Positions 16,768-25,160 of a stretch of DNA of 64,000 nt are shown here, piece by piece. A model generated the notes under the pieces. It saw only the letters and a list, made by a program, of their open reading frames with translations. It was not told the origin of the DNA and searched no databases. Within the stretch, counting starts at the first letter, position 1. Each line of letters opens with the position of its first letter. The position numbers and the translations under genes are program-made. Source of the DNA: an uncultured Prevotellaceae bacterium (lineage in GTDB: Bacteria > Bacteroidota > Bacteroidia > Bacteroidales > Bacteroidaceae); contig ONMR01000005.1 of NCBI GenBank assembly GCA_900318995.1, forward strand, positions 1 to 64,000, written 5' to 3'.

Positions 16768-19554
16768 GTGAGGGAGAGAACGAGAAAACTGTGGATTCCG
16801 CTTCTGGCAGGATTGCTTCTGCCAACATGGAATGTGGTGGCTCAGACCGCAACTGATTCCATTGCATCAGCCGATTCACTTGTGGTACCTTCAGTCCTGC
16901 CGGACATTCCCGACTCGTTGCGCCCGGCCGCCACGCCGGCCGATACCGTCCCTTCAATCAGGAAAAAGAAAGACGCTCTTGACGATCCCGTAACTTACGA
17001 GTCAACAGATTCCATGATATGGGAGAACGGAGGATACGCCTCACTGTACGGTGACAGTAAGGTAAGTTACCAGAACGTGCAGCTTACTGCGGCGGTCATA
17101 AAAATGCAGATGGACAGTAGCCTGGTCTATGCCGACGGAGTCCGTGACTCAACGGGAGAATGGATAGGCATGCCGGTCTTTGTGGATGGATTGACTCCGT
17201 ATGAATCCAACCATATCAGGTACAACTTCAAGACGGAGAAGGGTTATATAAACGAAATCATTACACAGCAAGGCGAGGGTTATATGACCAGCGCCGAGGC
17301 AAAGAAGGGGCCGGACGGCGAGTATTACATCGCTGACGGTATCTATACTACCTGTGACCAGCATGACGATCCGCACTTCAATATCCGCATTACCCGTGCC
17401 AAGGTACGTCCGGGCAGGGATGTGATTTTCGGTCCCGCATATCTGGAGGTGATGGGAGTGCCGCTGCCTCTGTTTGTTCCGTTCGGTTTCTTCCCTTTCC
17501 TGGATGGAGAGTACTCATCGGGAATAATAGTTCCGACTTACGGCGATGAGATGGAAAGAGGATTCTATCTTAAGGACGGAGGGTACTATTTCGCCCTGTC
17601 AGACTACTTTGACCTCAAGTTGCTGGGAGAGATATTCACCAAGGGATCATGGGGCATATCGGCGGAGAGCAAATACAAGAAACGCTACAAGTTTTCGGGT
17701 AACATATTTATTAGCGACCTTACCACAAAACTGGGAGACAAGGGCCTGCCTGACTACAATGTAACCAAGAATTTCAAGTTCCGCTGGACTCACCGGCAGG
17801 ACAGCAAGGCAAATCCCTACCAGAACTTCTCGGCCAGCGTGAACTATGCTACACAGAGTTATGAAAGGTCAAACCTGAGCAGTCTTTATAATCCTTCATT
17901 GACATCCCAGAGCACAAGAACGTCAAGTATCAGTTATTCCAGGAATTTTCCCTCAATAGGCCTGTCGCTGTCCAGTTCCATGAACCTGTCTCAGAATATG
18001 AGGGACTCTACGCTGTCGGTGAGTTTTCCGTCATTGAACATTACGCTGCAGCGAATATACCCGTTCAAACGCAAGAAGGTGGCAGGGGCTGAGAAATGGT
18101 ATGAGAAAATCTCCCTGACATATTCGGGATCGCTCAGCAACAGCATTAACTGCAAGGAGAGCGAGTTCCTGGAAAAGGATCTGGTACATGACTGGCGTAA
18201 CGGAATGAGACATTCAATACCGGTCAGCGCTACTTTCCAGATTCTTAAAAACATAAACGTAACTCCGTCATTAAACTACAACTCCCGTTGGTATACCCAT
18301 AAGATAATGCAATCCTGGGATGATGCTGCAGGAAAGGTCAAAAGGGATACGGTTTACGGCTTCAACAGGGTGTACAACTACAGTTTCAGCGTAAGTGCCA
18401 ACACCAAACTGTACGGTATGTACCTTCCTACGGCTTTATGGAAAAAGCTGTTCGGAGAGAAACTTATTGCCGTACGTCATGTGTTTACTCCATCAGTCAG
18501 TTACAGCATGTCTCCGGATTTCAGTGCCGCCAGATACGGTTACTATGATACTTATACTTATACGGACCAAAACGGCGAAGTCCGCACCGTAGAGTATTCG
18601 CCGTATACCGGATCCATGTACGGCGTTCCGGGCAAAGGCAAGTCCGGAACCCTATCCATGAGCGTGGGAAACAACATAGAGATGAAGGTAAAGAGCGAAA
18701 GGGATACGGTTGAGAGAAAGGTTCCCATAATTGATGAGCTGGGTGCGTCGATGTCATATAATTTTGCTGCCAAGACCAAGCCTTGGAGTAATCTGAACAC
18801 CAGGTTAAGGCTTAAACTTACCAAGAGCTATACATTCAATCTTAACGCCACATGGGCTACATATGCCTATGAGATCGATGACAACGGCAGAGTATATGTC
18901 GGTGACCGAACGGAATACTCATACGGGCGTTTCGGCCGGTTCCAGGGTATGAGCCAGAACCTGTCATACACTTTCTCCAACAATACACTGCGGGAATGGA
19001 AGAACAAATGGAACGACCTGTTCTACCATAATGGTGATGATGAAGAGGAAGATGAGGAAGACGGAGAATTCAACGAAAACCCCAATGCAGACCGTTCCAT
19101 GTCCAATACCGGAAGACGGTCATCCCGCGGAAACGGTGCCGAAGCCGCACCGGTGGATGAAGACGGTTATGTAAGTTACACCCTGCCATGGTCGTTCTCA
19201 TTATCCTACGGCGTTTCCATGAGGGAGAATACGGCAGCGCCCATCAATGTCAGGCGTATGCGTTATCCCTGGAAACTTACGCACAGCCTGAACATGTCGG
19301 GAAACATGAAACTTACCAACAAGTGGAACATCAATTTCTCGTCCGGGTGGGATTTCAACTATCATGATTTCACAACTACCACGATGAGCATTACGCGTGA
19401 CCTGCACTGTTTCAACATGTCGTGCAGCATCGTGCTGAAACCATACACATCATATAATTTCACAGTAAAGGCCAATTCAAGTATGCTGGCCGACCTGCTG
19501 AAGGTCAAGAAACGTTCCAGCTACAACAGTTATGTAAATTGGTATAATGAATAA
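16768..19554 (+). CDS. lptD: LPS-assembly protein LptD, Bacteroidota type
   Basis: A 928-residue outer-membrane beta-barrel that inserts LPS into the outer leaflet with LptE. The start is a GTG: a stop lies directly upstream in frame, and the first residues form a signal peptide ending at NVVAQ. After a Ser/Pro/Asp-rich linker comes the periplasmic OstA-like domain (VTYESTDSMIWENGG, then GDSKVSYQNVQL). The barrel begins around LPLFVPFGFFPF, and beta strands rich in aromatics run to the end. Residues about 755-795 form an acidic, disordered-looking insert. It probably starts the unit with asnA and ung. LptC is encoded 18 kb away at 37655. Confidence 0.9.
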   Translation: MRERTRKLWIPLLAGLLLPTWNVVAQTATDSIASADSLVVPSVLPDIPDSLRPAATPADTVPSIRKKKDALDDPVTYESTDSMIWENGGYASLYGDSKVSYQNVQLTAAVIKMQMDSSLVYADGVRDSTGEWIGMPVFVDGLTPYESNHIRYNFKTEKGYINEIITQQGEGYMTSAEAKKGPDGEYYIADGIYTTCDQHDDPHFNIRITRAKVRPGRDVIFGPAYLEVMGVPLPLFVPFGFFPFLDGEYSSGIIVPTYGDEMERGFYLKDGGYYFALSDYFDLKLLGEIFTKGSWGISAESKYKKRYKFSGNIFISDLTTKLGDKGLPDYNVTKNFKFRWTHRQDSKANPYQNFSASVNYATQSYERSNLSSLYNPSLTSQSTRTSSISYSRNFPSIGLSLSSSMNLSQNMRDSTLSVSFPSLNITLQRIYPFKRKKVAGAEKWYEKISLTYSGSLSNSINCKESEFLEKDLVHDWRNGMRHSIPVSATFQILKNINVTPSLNYNSRWYTHKIMQSWDDAAGKVKRDTVYGFNRVYNYSFSVSANTKLYGMYLPTALWKKLFGEKLIAVRHVFTPSVSYSMSPDFSAARYGYYDTYTYTDQNGEVRTVEYSPYTGSMYGVPGKGKSGTLSMSVGNNIEMKVKSERDTVERKVPIIDELGASMSYNFAAKTKPWSNLNTRLRLKLTKSYTFNLNATWATYAYEIDDNGRVYVGDRTEYSYGRFGRFQGMSQNLSYTFSNNTLREWKNKWNDLFYHNGDDEEEDEEDGEFNENPNADRSMSNTGRRSSRGNGAEAAPVDEDGYVSYTLPWSFSLSYGVSMRENTAAPINVRRMRYPWKLTHSLNMSGNMKLTNKWNINFSSGWDFNYHDFTTTTMSITRDLHCFNMSCSIVLKPYTSYNFTVKANSSMLADLLKVKKRSSYNSYVNWYNE

Positions 19555-19565
19555 AAACCGACAAT

Positions 19566-20603
19566 ATGAGTTATCTGATCATTCCGAAAAGGTACCAGTC
19601 ACTTATGTCTGTTCAGCAGACTGAGCAGGGAATCAAACTAATCAAGGAGTTCTTTCAGCAGAATCTTTCAACCGGATTGCAGTTGAGGCGTGTCACTGCA
19701 CCGCTGTTTGTCCTTAAAGGCATGGGAATCAATGATGACCTGAACGGTGTGGAGCGTGCCGTAACTTTTCCGATCAAGGATCTTGGAGATGCTAAAGCCG
19801 AGGTGGTTCACTCGCTGGCCAAGTGGAAAAGACTGACCCTTGCCGACTATAATGTCAAGCCCGGTTACGGAATATATACCGATATGAACGCCATACGTGC
19901 CGACGAGAGCTTGGGAAATCTGCACTCCCTGTATGTGGACCAGTGGGATTGGGAGCGTACCATCACGGTCGAAGACCGTAACATAACATTCCTCAAGCGC
20001 ATCGTACGCAAGATATACTCAGCCATGCTCCGCACGGAGTATCTTATTAATGAGACTTATCCTCAGCTGGAGCCGTTCCTGGCCCGTGAGGTTTATTTCA
20101 TACATTCTGAAGAACTGCGTCGTCTGTATCCGGATAAGACCCCAAAGGAGCGTGAAGATGCTATATGCCGCGAACACGGAGCAGTGTTCATTATGGGTAT
20201 CGGAGGCAAACTCGGTGATGGCGAACCGCATGACCTTCGTGCTCCCGACTATGATGACTGGACCACTCCCAATGAGGACGGTTTCCTGGGCCTTAACGGC
20301 GATCTTCTGGTATGGAACCCCATTCTGTGCCGTGCCATGGAGCTTTCTTCGATGGGCATACGCGTGGATAAGGAATCATTGCTCCGTCAGCTGGATATGT
20401 GCGGTCAGCAGGAGCGTAAGGAACTATATTTCCACAAGAAACTGCTTTCCGGTGAGCTGCCTCTGTCAATAGGAGGCGGTATCGGTCAGTCACGCTTGTG
20501 CATGCTGTTCCTTCAGAAGGCTCATATAGGTGAGATCCAGGCCAGCATCTGGCCCGACGACATGCGTGCCCGATGCGCCAAAGCCGGCATCCAACTAATA
20601 TAA
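19566..20603 (+). CDS. asnA: Aspartate-ammonia ligase (asparagine synthetase A)
   Basis: A 345-residue cytoplasmic enzyme that makes asparagine from aspartate, ammonia and ATP; it resembles class II aminoacyl-tRNA synthetases. Visible family segments are GIKLIKEFFQQNL, RVTAPLFVLKG, the long middle segment with HSLAKWKRLTL and the Asp-rich DQWDWE. The class II motif 3-like SIGGGIGQSRLCMLFL is near the C-terminus. It starts 11 bases after lptD and is followed by ung after 32 bases. Length is close to the usual 330-345. No regulator (asnC) is adjacent. Confidence 0.95.
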   Translation: MSYLIIPKRYQSLMSVQQTEQGIKLIKEFFQQNLSTGLQLRRVTAPLFVLKGMGINDDLNGVERAVTFPIKDLGDAKAEVVHSLAKWKRLTLADYNVKPGYGIYTDMNAIRADESLGNLHSLYVDQWDWERTITVEDRNITFLKRIVRKIYSAMLRTEYLINETYPQLEPFLAREVYFIHSEELRRLYPDKTPKEREDAICREHGAVFIMGIGGKLGDGEPHDLRAPDYDDWTTPNEDGFLGLNGDLLVWNPILCRAMELSSMGIRVDKESLLRQLDMCGQQERKELYFHKKLLSGELPLSIGGGIGQSRLCMLFLQKAHIGEIQASIWPDDMRARCAKAGIQLI

Positions 20604-20635
20604 AAGCCAACGCCAAAGCCAACGCCAAAGTAATA

Positions 20636-21298
20636 ATGGACGTACGTATAGACCCCAGTTGGAAGGAGCATCTCCAGACAGAGTTTGACAAGCCCTATTT
20701 CAGGACACTTACGGACTTTGTCCGTCAGGAGTATGCAAGCTCCACGGTCTATCCACCGGGCAGACTCATATTCAATGCATTTGACCTTTGCCCCTTTGAC
20801 AAGGTCAAGGTGGTGATAATAGGGCAGGATCCCTACCATGAGCCGGGGCAGGCTCACGGGTTGTGCTTTTCGGTCAATGACGGGGTCCCTTTTCCGCCGT
20901 CTCTGAGAAACATCTTCAAGGAGATAAGCGATGACCTGGGCAAACCGGTTCCCGTGAGCGGTGACCTTACACGTTGGGCCCGTCAGGGAGTTCTGCTTCT
21001 GAACGCTACTCTCACGGTCCGTGCCGGTCAGGCCGGATCACATCAGGGAAGGGGTTGGGAAGAGTTTACCGATGCTGCAATACGTGAACTCAATGCCCAC
21101 CGTGACGGACTTGTATTCATTCTCTGGGGAGGCTATGCCAAGAAAAAAGGGGCAATCATAGACCGCTCCCGTCATCTTGTGCTCAGCTCGGCGCATCCAT
21201 CACCCCTCTCAGCCTATAACGGCTTTTTTGGCAATCACCACTTCAGCCAAGCCAACGACTGGCTCATAAGACACGGCCAAGCTCCTATAGAGTGGTAA
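20636..21298 (+). CDS. ung: Uracil-DNA glycosylase
   Basis: A 220-residue family 1 uracil-DNA glycosylase that removes uracil from DNA for base-excision repair. The water-activating motif VVIIGQDPYHEPGQAHG, the uracil-pocket segment GVLLLNATLTV, the VFILWGGYAKKKG strand and the HPSPLSA motif are all present. The frame continues upstream into asnA; the ATG at 20636 gives the usual length. The gap from asnA contains a 12-base direct repeat (AAAGCCAACGCC twice, 20604-20628). Confidence 0.96.
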   Translation: MDVRIDPSWKEHLQTEFDKPYFRTLTDFVRQEYASSTVYPPGRLIFNAFDLCPFDKVKVVIIGQDPYHEPGQAHGLCFSVNDGVPFPPSLRNIFKEISDDLGKPVPVSGDLTRWARQGVLLLNATLTVRAGQAGSHQGRGWEEFTDAAIRELNAHRDGLVFILWGGYAKKKGAIIDRSRHLVLSSAHPSPLSAYNGFFGNHHFSQANDWLIRHGQAPIEW

Positions 21299-21335
21299 CT
21301 CAATTTCGATAGTATTGGGGCGAAGCCCAGTCCCT

Positions 21336-21405
21336 GAGTCCCACCGGGGTCACAAAAAAGGCGGTCGCCGTAGCGATCGCCTTTTTTGTGACCCCGGTGG
21401 GACTC
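21336..21405. repeat. Long inverted repeat joining tRNA-Arg 3' end and terminator
   Basis: Perfect 28-bp arms lie at 21336-21363 and 21378-21405, with a 14-base centre that itself extends the stem by about 5 bp. The right arm contains the last 17 bases of the tRNA-Arg gene; the left arm is an inverted copy of them on the ung side. Between them GGCGATCGC...GCGACCGCC plus T6 forms a terminator-like hairpin for the minus-strand tRNA transcript. Confidence 0.9.
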
Positions 21406-21462
21406 AAACCCACGACCTGCAGAACCGGAATCTGACGCTCTATTCAACTGAGCTACGGGGCC
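21389..21462 (-). tRNA. tRNA-Arg (anticodon CCG)
   Basis: A 74-base cloverleaf on the minus strand. The acceptor stem is GGCCCCG with CGGGGTC and discriminator A. The D-stem is GCTC/GAGC, the anticodon loop TTCCGGT gives CCG (reads CGG), and the T-arm is GTGGG/CCCAC around TTTGAGT. CCA is not encoded. The first anticodon-stem pair (27-43) is a U-C mismatch by my fold. The 3' half is duplicated in inverted orientation directly downstream. Confidence 0.95.
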
Positions 21463-21524
21463 ATTGTCGCTGCAAAGTTACGTAATTAATTCCGGATTTA
21501 TTTTCAAGTAGACCATATTTGGTT

Positions 21525-21532
21525 TACATTTG
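21525..21532 (+). promoter_or_regulatory. -7 box upstream of the 281-residue protein
   Basis: TACATTTG matches TAnnTTTG exactly, 40 bases before the ATG at 21572. A -33 element was not clear. Confidence 0.4.
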
Positions 21533-21571
21533 CAATTCGGTAAGACAGTAATTTACTAACTTAATGTATTT

Positions 21572-22417
21572 ATGAAAAAACTTTTTTCAATGTTGCTTAT
21601 GGCCTTTGTCGCTTTGGGGGTATCGGCACAGGATAACATGGAGGCATTCCGTCACCTTTCGGTAGGCGCCGAAATAGGGCTTCATGGTTTAGGCGTTGAA
21701 CTGGCTTTGCCGGTTCAAAAACATCTGGTCCTCAAGGCCGGATATAACTGGGCTCCTTCGGGCGATCTGGTAAATACCGATATAGAGATTGATACAGAGG
21801 ACCTGAAAGAGGCACAGGAGCAATATGATGCCTTATTGCATTTCCAGAACAAGTTTGAAGACGTTGCTGTGATAAACGCAGGACTTCAGATGGGGCTGAC
21901 CAATTTCAAGGCTATGATAAACTGGTATCCTTTTGCCACCGGACGTTTTTATCTGGCAGGAGGTTTTTATTATACTCCCGACAAGAATCAGGATGATCCG
22001 TTCATCAGGATAAGCGGAAACACTACCGAGAATGACTGGGCTGCCTTGCAGGAACTCCGTCAAAAGACCGGTAATGACGATTATGACATCGCCCTTTCAA
22101 TCGGAGATGAAAAGTATCCCGTCGTTGAGAAGGATGGCCGCGGTTATATGCAGGCCGACTTCAGAATGGACCCGCTCAAGTACTATGTAGGCATGGGATT
22201 GGGCCGTTGTGTTCCGAATAAGACAGTAGGACTGCAATTGGAGTTGGGTGCAATGATCTATCACAATTCCGTCCTGTACTGCCAGGACAAGGAAGTAGGC
22301 TCGGTAATGGATGCCGCCGAAGGCCTTGGCAATGACGCTAAGGAGATTCTCGAGTATGTCGACAAGTATCCTATCTATCCGCAGCTGACACTTCGTCTGA
22401 GTTTCCGTCTGTTTTAA
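21572..22417 (+). CDS. Outer-membrane beta-barrel-like protein of unknown role
   Basis: A 281-residue exported protein: signal peptide MKKLFSMLLMAFVALGVSAQ, then alternating hydrophobic and polar strands (HLSVGAEIGLHGLGVELALP, HLVLKAGYNWAP, FYLAGGFYYTP). The C-terminal strand LTLRLSFRLF ends in Phe, as outer-membrane barrels often do. It looks like a small barrel, but no specific family was recognised. It has its own promoter box and is followed at 55 bases by the GH97 gene, with which it may or may not be co-transcribed. Confidence 0.7.
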   Translation: MKKLFSMLLMAFVALGVSAQDNMEAFRHLSVGAEIGLHGLGVELALPVQKHLVLKAGYNWAPSGDLVNTDIEIDTEDLKEAQEQYDALLHFQNKFEDVAVINAGLQMGLTNFKAMINWYPFATGRFYLAGGFYYTPDKNQDDPFIRISGNTTENDWAALQELRQKTGNDDYDIALSIGDEKYPVVEKDGRGYMQADFRMDPLKYYVGMGLGRCVPNKTVGLQLELGAMIYHNSVLYCQDKEVGSVMDAAEGLGNDAKEILEYVDKYPIYPQLTLRLSFRLF

Positions 22418-22471
22418 GGAATCCTTTTTTAACCGACCAATATAAATCAGTACTTACACAACCAAATTAAC

Positions 22472-24481
22472 ATGAAAAAAAGTTTTGTTATCGCTTTGCT
22501 GCTGAGTTGTTCAGTTGCATATGCCCAAGAGAGCACAGACTTGAACGACCTCAAGAGTCCTGACGGCCGTCTTGTAGTATCATTCAATCTGACCGGAACG
22601 GAGAATCCCACCTATTCGGTCAAGTATGACGGCAAACAGATGCTTGAGGATTCACCCATAGGCATCATGCTGGATATGGGTTCCAAACCGACTCTTGAGG
22701 GACTGCCCCAGGGGCGCGAAGCCGGCAACGGTGATTTTACAAAGAACCTTAGTCTGGTTGGATGCAAGACCCAAAACGCTCAGGTGGACTACACCATGGA
22801 CCGCATCAAGACCGCACATGTAAGCCATGCATACAATGTAGCTGTGATAGAATTGCAGAATGCAGCCCGTCAGAACATAGAGTTTGAGTTCCGCGTAAGT
22901 GACAACGATATTGCAATCCGCTACAACATACCTAAACCCCGTCAGCGTGCCAGCACACGCGTGCTGTTTGAGAACACCGGATTCCGGTTCCCAGACGGTA
23001 CCACCACATTCCTTACTCCTCAGAGTGACGCCATGATAGGCTGGCAGCGCAGCAAGCCCAGCTATGAGGAGGGTTACTCACGAGACGGCGAGATGAACGT
23101 ACGCTCCGGATACGGTCACGGATACACATTCCCCGGACTGTTCCATGTAGGTGACAACGGTTGGGTCCTGCTGTGCGAGACCGGTGTAAGCAGCAGCTAC
23201 TGCGCTTCCCGCTTGAGCGACTGTAAGGACAATACATACAAGATTGAATTCCCCATGCCCGATGAGAACAACGGTATAGGTACCGTATGTCCCGCGTTCC
23301 GTCTTCCGGCTTCAACACCCTGGCGTACCATTACCGTGGGTGCAGACCTCAAGCCTATCGTTGAGACAACCGTCATGTGGGACTATGTGGAGCCCCTCTA
23401 TGCTCCCTCACGCGATTATGTATACGGCCGCAGCACATGGAGCTGGATAGTATGGCAGGATGCATCGTGCAACTGGGATGACCAGATCAAGTTCATCGAC
23501 CTGGCATCAGAGATGGGTTGGGAGTATATCCTGATTGATGCCGGTTGGGACCAGAACATAGGTTACGATCGTATGGAGCAGCTTATAAAGTATGCTAACT
23601 CCAAGAAGGTTGACGTATTCCTGTGGTACAGCTCCAGCGGTTACTGGAATGATATCGTACAGAGCCCTATCTGCAAGATGGACAACTCAATCATCCGCAA
23701 GCAGGAGATGGCCTGGCTGGAGAAAGTGGGTTGCAAGGGAATCAAGGTTGATTTCTGGGGCGGCGACAAGCAGGAGACCATCCGCCTTTATGAGGAGGTC
23801 CTGAGTGATGCCAATGACCACGGAATCATGTGCATATTCCACGGCTGCACACTGCCCCGCGGATGGGAGAGAATGTATCCCAACTATGTTGGATCCGAGG
23901 CTGTATTGGCATCGGAGAACATGTACTTTGGCCAGGGCGCATGCGATGAGGAGGCCTTCAAGGCAACACTGCATCCCTTTGTACGCAACACAGTAGGCTG
24001 CATGGAGTTCGGCGGCTGTTTTATGAACCGCATCCTGAACAAGCAGAACAGCGGACGCGGATCGCAGCTCAAGACAACACCCATATTCCAGATTGCAACC
24101 GAGGTTATCTTCCAGAACCCCATCCAGAACATAGCCATCTGCCCCAACAACCTGGAGGATGCGCCTAAGATCTGCATGGACTGGCTGCGTGACGCTCCCA
24201 CCACATGGACCGAGACCAGGTTCCTGGACGGCTATCCCGGCAAGTATGTGATTCTGGCCCGCAAGAGCACTGACGGCCGCTGGTTCGTGGCAGGCCTGAA
24301 CGCTACAGGCGAGGTCATCAAGAGCAAGATAGACCTGTCATTCCTGGGTGACGGCGATGTACAGTTCTACACTGATGACAAGAAGACTATGGAGCCCACG
24401 CTGAGCACTCTCAAACTCAAGACCAAGAAACCTTATGAGTTCGTGATCCAGCCCAGCGGAGCAACTATGATGATGAGATGA
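22472..24481 (+). CDS. Glycoside hydrolase family 97 (SusB-like alpha-glycosidase)
   Basis: A 669-residue exported enzyme: signal peptide to about residue 19 (SVAYAQ), an N-terminal beta-super-sandwich starting LKSPDGRLVVSFNL, and a catalytic barrel from about residue 300 (YVYGRSTWSWIVWQD). The barrel holds GWEYILIDAGWDQNIGYD, GIKVDFWGGDKQ and GSEAVLASENMYFG. GH97 enzymes hydrolyse alpha-glucosides (inverting) or alpha-galactosides (retaining). The Asp in KVDFWGGD sits where the retaining branch has its nucleophile, so an alpha-galactosidase-like mechanism is possible; this is inference. It probably acts in the periplasm on oligosaccharides. No SusC/D pair is nearby. Confidence 0.9.
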   Translation: MKKSFVIALLLSCSVAYAQESTDLNDLKSPDGRLVVSFNLTGTENPTYSVKYDGKQMLEDSPIGIMLDMGSKPTLEGLPQGREAGNGDFTKNLSLVGCKTQNAQVDYTMDRIKTAHVSHAYNVAVIELQNAARQNIEFEFRVSDNDIAIRYNIPKPRQRASTRVLFENTGFRFPDGTTTFLTPQSDAMIGWQRSKPSYEEGYSRDGEMNVRSGYGHGYTFPGLFHVGDNGWVLLCETGVSSSYCASRLSDCKDNTYKIEFPMPDENNGIGTVCPAFRLPASTPWRTITVGADLKPIVETTVMWDYVEPLYAPSRDYVYGRSTWSWIVWQDASCNWDDQIKFIDLASEMGWEYILIDAGWDQNIGYDRMEQLIKYANSKKVDVFLWYSSSGYWNDIVQSPICKMDNSIIRKQEMAWLEKVGCKGIKVDFWGGDKQETIRLYEEVLSDANDHGIMCIFHGCTLPRGWERMYPNYVGSEAVLASENMYFGQGACDEEAFKATLHPFVRNTVGCMEFGGCFMNRILNKQNSGRGSQLKTTPIFQIATEVIFQNPIQNIAICPNNLEDAPKICMDWLRDAPTTWTETRFLDGYPGKYVILARKSTDGRWFVAGLNATGEVIKSKIDLSFLGDGDVQFYTDDKKTMEPTLSTLKLKTKKPYEFVIQPSGATMMMR

Positions 24482-24506
24482 ACGGACTATTCAAAACAAT
24501 ACGATT

Positions 24507-25061
24507 ATGAGAAAGATTTCAAGTATTTTCGCCGTAATGGCACTTTTGGTATTCACTACCTCATGCGGTGTGCTGGGTGGTGGCAATGCAAACGGTTCTG
24601 TAAACGGACAGGCATCTGGCGCAGCCCTTAAGAGTCTCTATACACAGTACAAAACCGATGGCAGGGTGGACCTTACCAATCTGAACAACATTATCAGTAT
24701 GGCTCAGCTTGTCAACGGCATTCAGGGACTTAAGAACGTTGAAGAAAAGAGTAAGTTCTACGGTGATTTTGCTGCAGGACTTATCCTTGGCTCGAATAAT
24801 CTTGTCACCCAGCAGACTTCAAAGCCCGTAACCGGAACTCTTCAGACACTGGTAAACGGAACAGACCTTACAGCCATAGCTGCCGCCGGTCTTGCAGCCG
24901 CAGCCCAGAGCCAGCCCGCTCAGCAGACACAGCAGGCTGCCGCTACTACCGGCAGTAACGTGGCCAATACCGTGGCAGCAATATCAGAGACAACTGCAGG
25001 CGTTTCAAACACCCTGTCATCACTGGCTACCATATTCAGCCTGTTCGGCGGCAATCAATAA
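24507..25061 (+). CDS. Small lipoprotein, Ala/Gln-rich C-terminus
   Basis: A 184-residue predicted lipoprotein (lipobox FTTSC, Cys20) with a Gly/Asn/Ser-rich linker after the Cys. A helical middle (LTNLNNIISMAQLVNGI) is followed by an Ala/Gln-rich stretch and a hydrophobic Ser/Thr tail. No known domain was recognised. It follows the GH97 gene by 25 bases and is closed by a strong terminator, so it is the last gene of that transcript. Function unknown. Confidence 0.7.
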   Translation: MRKISSIFAVMALLVFTTSCGVLGGGNANGSVNGQASGAALKSLYTQYKTDGRVDLTNLNNIISMAQLVNGIQGLKNVEEKSKFYGDFAAGLILGSNNLVTQQTSKPVTGTLQTLVNGTDLTAIAAAGLAAAAQSQPAQQTQQAAATTGSNVANTVAAISETTAGVSNTLSSLATIFSLFGGNQ

Positions 25062-25080
25062 CCGCTTTCCGGTATCAAAG

Positions 25081-25122
25081 AAAAGTAATAGCGCTGTCGC
25101 TGGCAGCGCTATTACTTTTTTT
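25081..25122 (+). terminator. Strong terminator before lysS
   Basis: Perfect 16-bp arms AAAAGTAATAGCGCTG (25081-25096) and CAGCGCTATTACTTTT (25104-25119) with a 7-base loop and a T run. It ends the GH97-lipoprotein transcript and directly abuts the lysS promoter box. Confidence 0.9.
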
Positions 25123-25124
25123 AC

Positions 25125-25132
25125 TACTTTTG
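25125..25132 (+). promoter_or_regulatory. -7 box upstream of lysS
   Basis: TACTTTTG, a full match to TAnnTTTG, lies 28 bases before the lysS ATG. The -33 region would fall inside the preceding terminator arm. Confidence 0.45.
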
Positions 25133-25160
25133 CAGATTGTAAATAATGCACTGAAAAATA

